Shown one piece after another: positions 29,975 through 30,248 of a stretch of 30,248 bases of DNA. Source of the DNA: a virus. Within the stretch, counting starts at the first letter, position 1. Each line of letters starts with the position of its first letter. The DNA lies in the IMG/VR virus record IMGVR_UViG_3300029309_000226, positions 1-30,248 of that record. One strand, written 5' to 3'. The position numbers and the translations under genes were made by a program. The notes under the pieces were generated by a model. That model saw only the letters and a program-made list of their open reading frames with translations. It was not told where the DNA came from and ran no database searches.

Positions 29975-30248
29975 ATGAAGATTACTAAAGTAAAAAGAAG
30001 TGAGATTAAAATAAATCCTAAAAACCCTAGAATTATTAAAGACCATAAGTTCGACAAGCTAATAAAAAGTGTAGAAGAACTACCTGAAATGTTAGAGATG
30101 CGACCAATAATCGTTGATGAAGATATGGTAATATTAGGTGGTAATATGAGATATCAGGCTTGTGTACGTGCAGGTATAGTTGAAATACCTATTTATAAAT
30201 ACACAAGAGAAGAACACGAGAAGTCAGGACAGAAAAAACCTTATGAGT
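29975..30248 (+). CDS. ParB/Srx-like domain protein, N-terminal part (continues at base 1)
   Basis: Starts at ATG 29975 (MKITKVKRSEIKINPKNPR). The ParB boxes are visible: NPKNPR (residues 14-19) and LGGNMRYQAC (about 53-62), equivalent to the nucleotide-binding G-x-x-R motif. It is open to the window end; residue 59 corresponds to base 1, and the frame continues without interruption to 453, total about 208 residues. It heads the modification cassette. Confidence 0.8.
   Translation, partial: MKITKVKRSEIKINPKNPRIIKDHKFDKLIKSVEELPEMLEMRPIIVDEDMVILGGNMRYQACVRAGIVEIPIYKYTREEHEKSGQKKPYE
30149..30248. repeat. Terminal direct repeat, right copy
   Basis: Identical to 1-98 across 30149-30246, with G at 30247 versus A at 99. 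The mismatch is synonymous in the ParB frame (GAG versus GAA, Glu) and lies next to the end of the contig, where a read error or population variant is likely. Confidence 0.9.

Noticed and set aside
1-30248. tRNA genes, CRISPR arrays, insertion sequences, integrase and attachment sites
   Set aside because: I looked for cloverleaf-like segments, regularly spaced repeats, DDE/serine/tyrosine recombinase motifs and found none that I could support by eye.
29975-30248. Plasmid-type partition system
   Set aside because: Only a short ParB/Srx-like protein is present, with no ParA ATPase or obvious parS repeats; the context is DNA modification.

Overview
The window is an almost complete tailed-phage (Caudoviricetes) genome on a circular or circularly permuted contig. 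Bases 1-98 recur at 30149-30246, and one gene, a ParB-like protein, runs off the right end and resumes in frame at base 1. That gives a unique length of about 30.15 kb. All recognised genes are on the + strand, are tightly packed and often overlap by 1-20 nt. The base composition is very AT-rich, Shine-Dalgarno sequences are weak, and several structural proteins are of types familiar from Bacteroidetes phages (the XkdF-like protease with Cys-rich extensions, the DUF3127-like SSB, the capsid, tail and portal set). I infer a flavobacterial or other Bacteroidetes host, probably aquatic. I see no integrase, excisionase, CI-like repressor, tRNA or CRISPR array, so a lytic lifestyle is more likely.

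Layout: (1) 29975 through the junction to 3713 is a DNA base-hypermodification cassette. It encodes a ParB/Srx-like protein, a TET/JBP-type 2OG-Fe(II) dioxygenase, a stand-alone class II glutamine amidotransferase, a GNAT acetyltransferase, a probable amino acid:DNA transferase (alpha-glutamyl/putrescinyl-thymine pyrophosphorylase clade), and a P-loop kinase like the 5-hydroxymethyl-dU DNA kinases. (2) 3700-5350 is terS-terL. (3) 5440-13967 is tail assembly: a chaperone with a probable -1 frameshift, neck/tail proteins, large tail proteins, a YadA-like fibre and the tape measure. (4) 13979-17394 holds the protease, scaffold-like protein, major capsid protein and a tail-tube-like protein, ending in a clear intrinsic terminator. 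(5) 17483-21292 holds accessory structural proteins, the portal and a head-tail connector. (6) 21282-23265 is lysis: small membrane proteins, an M15 peptidase, a 3TM holin and a metallophosphatase. (7) 23266-23723 is the only large non-coding gap, with an AT-rich origin-like tract, promoter motifs and a candidate structured RNA. (8) 23724-28575 is early/replication: an annealing-protein-like gene, SSB, a DnaA-domain-IV-like HTH, a replisome organiser, NinG and a C5-cytosine methyltransferase. (9) 28631-29973 holds a sigma-like factor, small Zn-ribbon proteins and DUF3310, leading back into the ParB gene.

The most interesting system is the modification cassette. The phage encodes a C5-cytosine methyltransferase and a TET/JBP dioxygenase, but I find no thymidylate-synthase-like dUMP hydroxymethylase. 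The hydroxymethyl group would therefore have to be made on polymeric DNA, from 5mC or from T. The kinase could then activate it, the amino acid:DNA transferase could substitute it, and the amidotransferase and acetyltransferase could tailor it. This follows the logic of known thymidine hypermodification, but possibly on cytosine and with tailoring enzymes of unknown product. The chemistry is inference.

Regulation: a 21-base promoter-like sequence (a run of seven T followed by ATATTTTATAGTAT) is identical upstream of the scaffold/capsid genes and at 17464, with diverged copies before the tail chaperone and in the non-coding gap. Two copies place the start codon exactly where transcription should begin, suggesting leaderless mRNAs.
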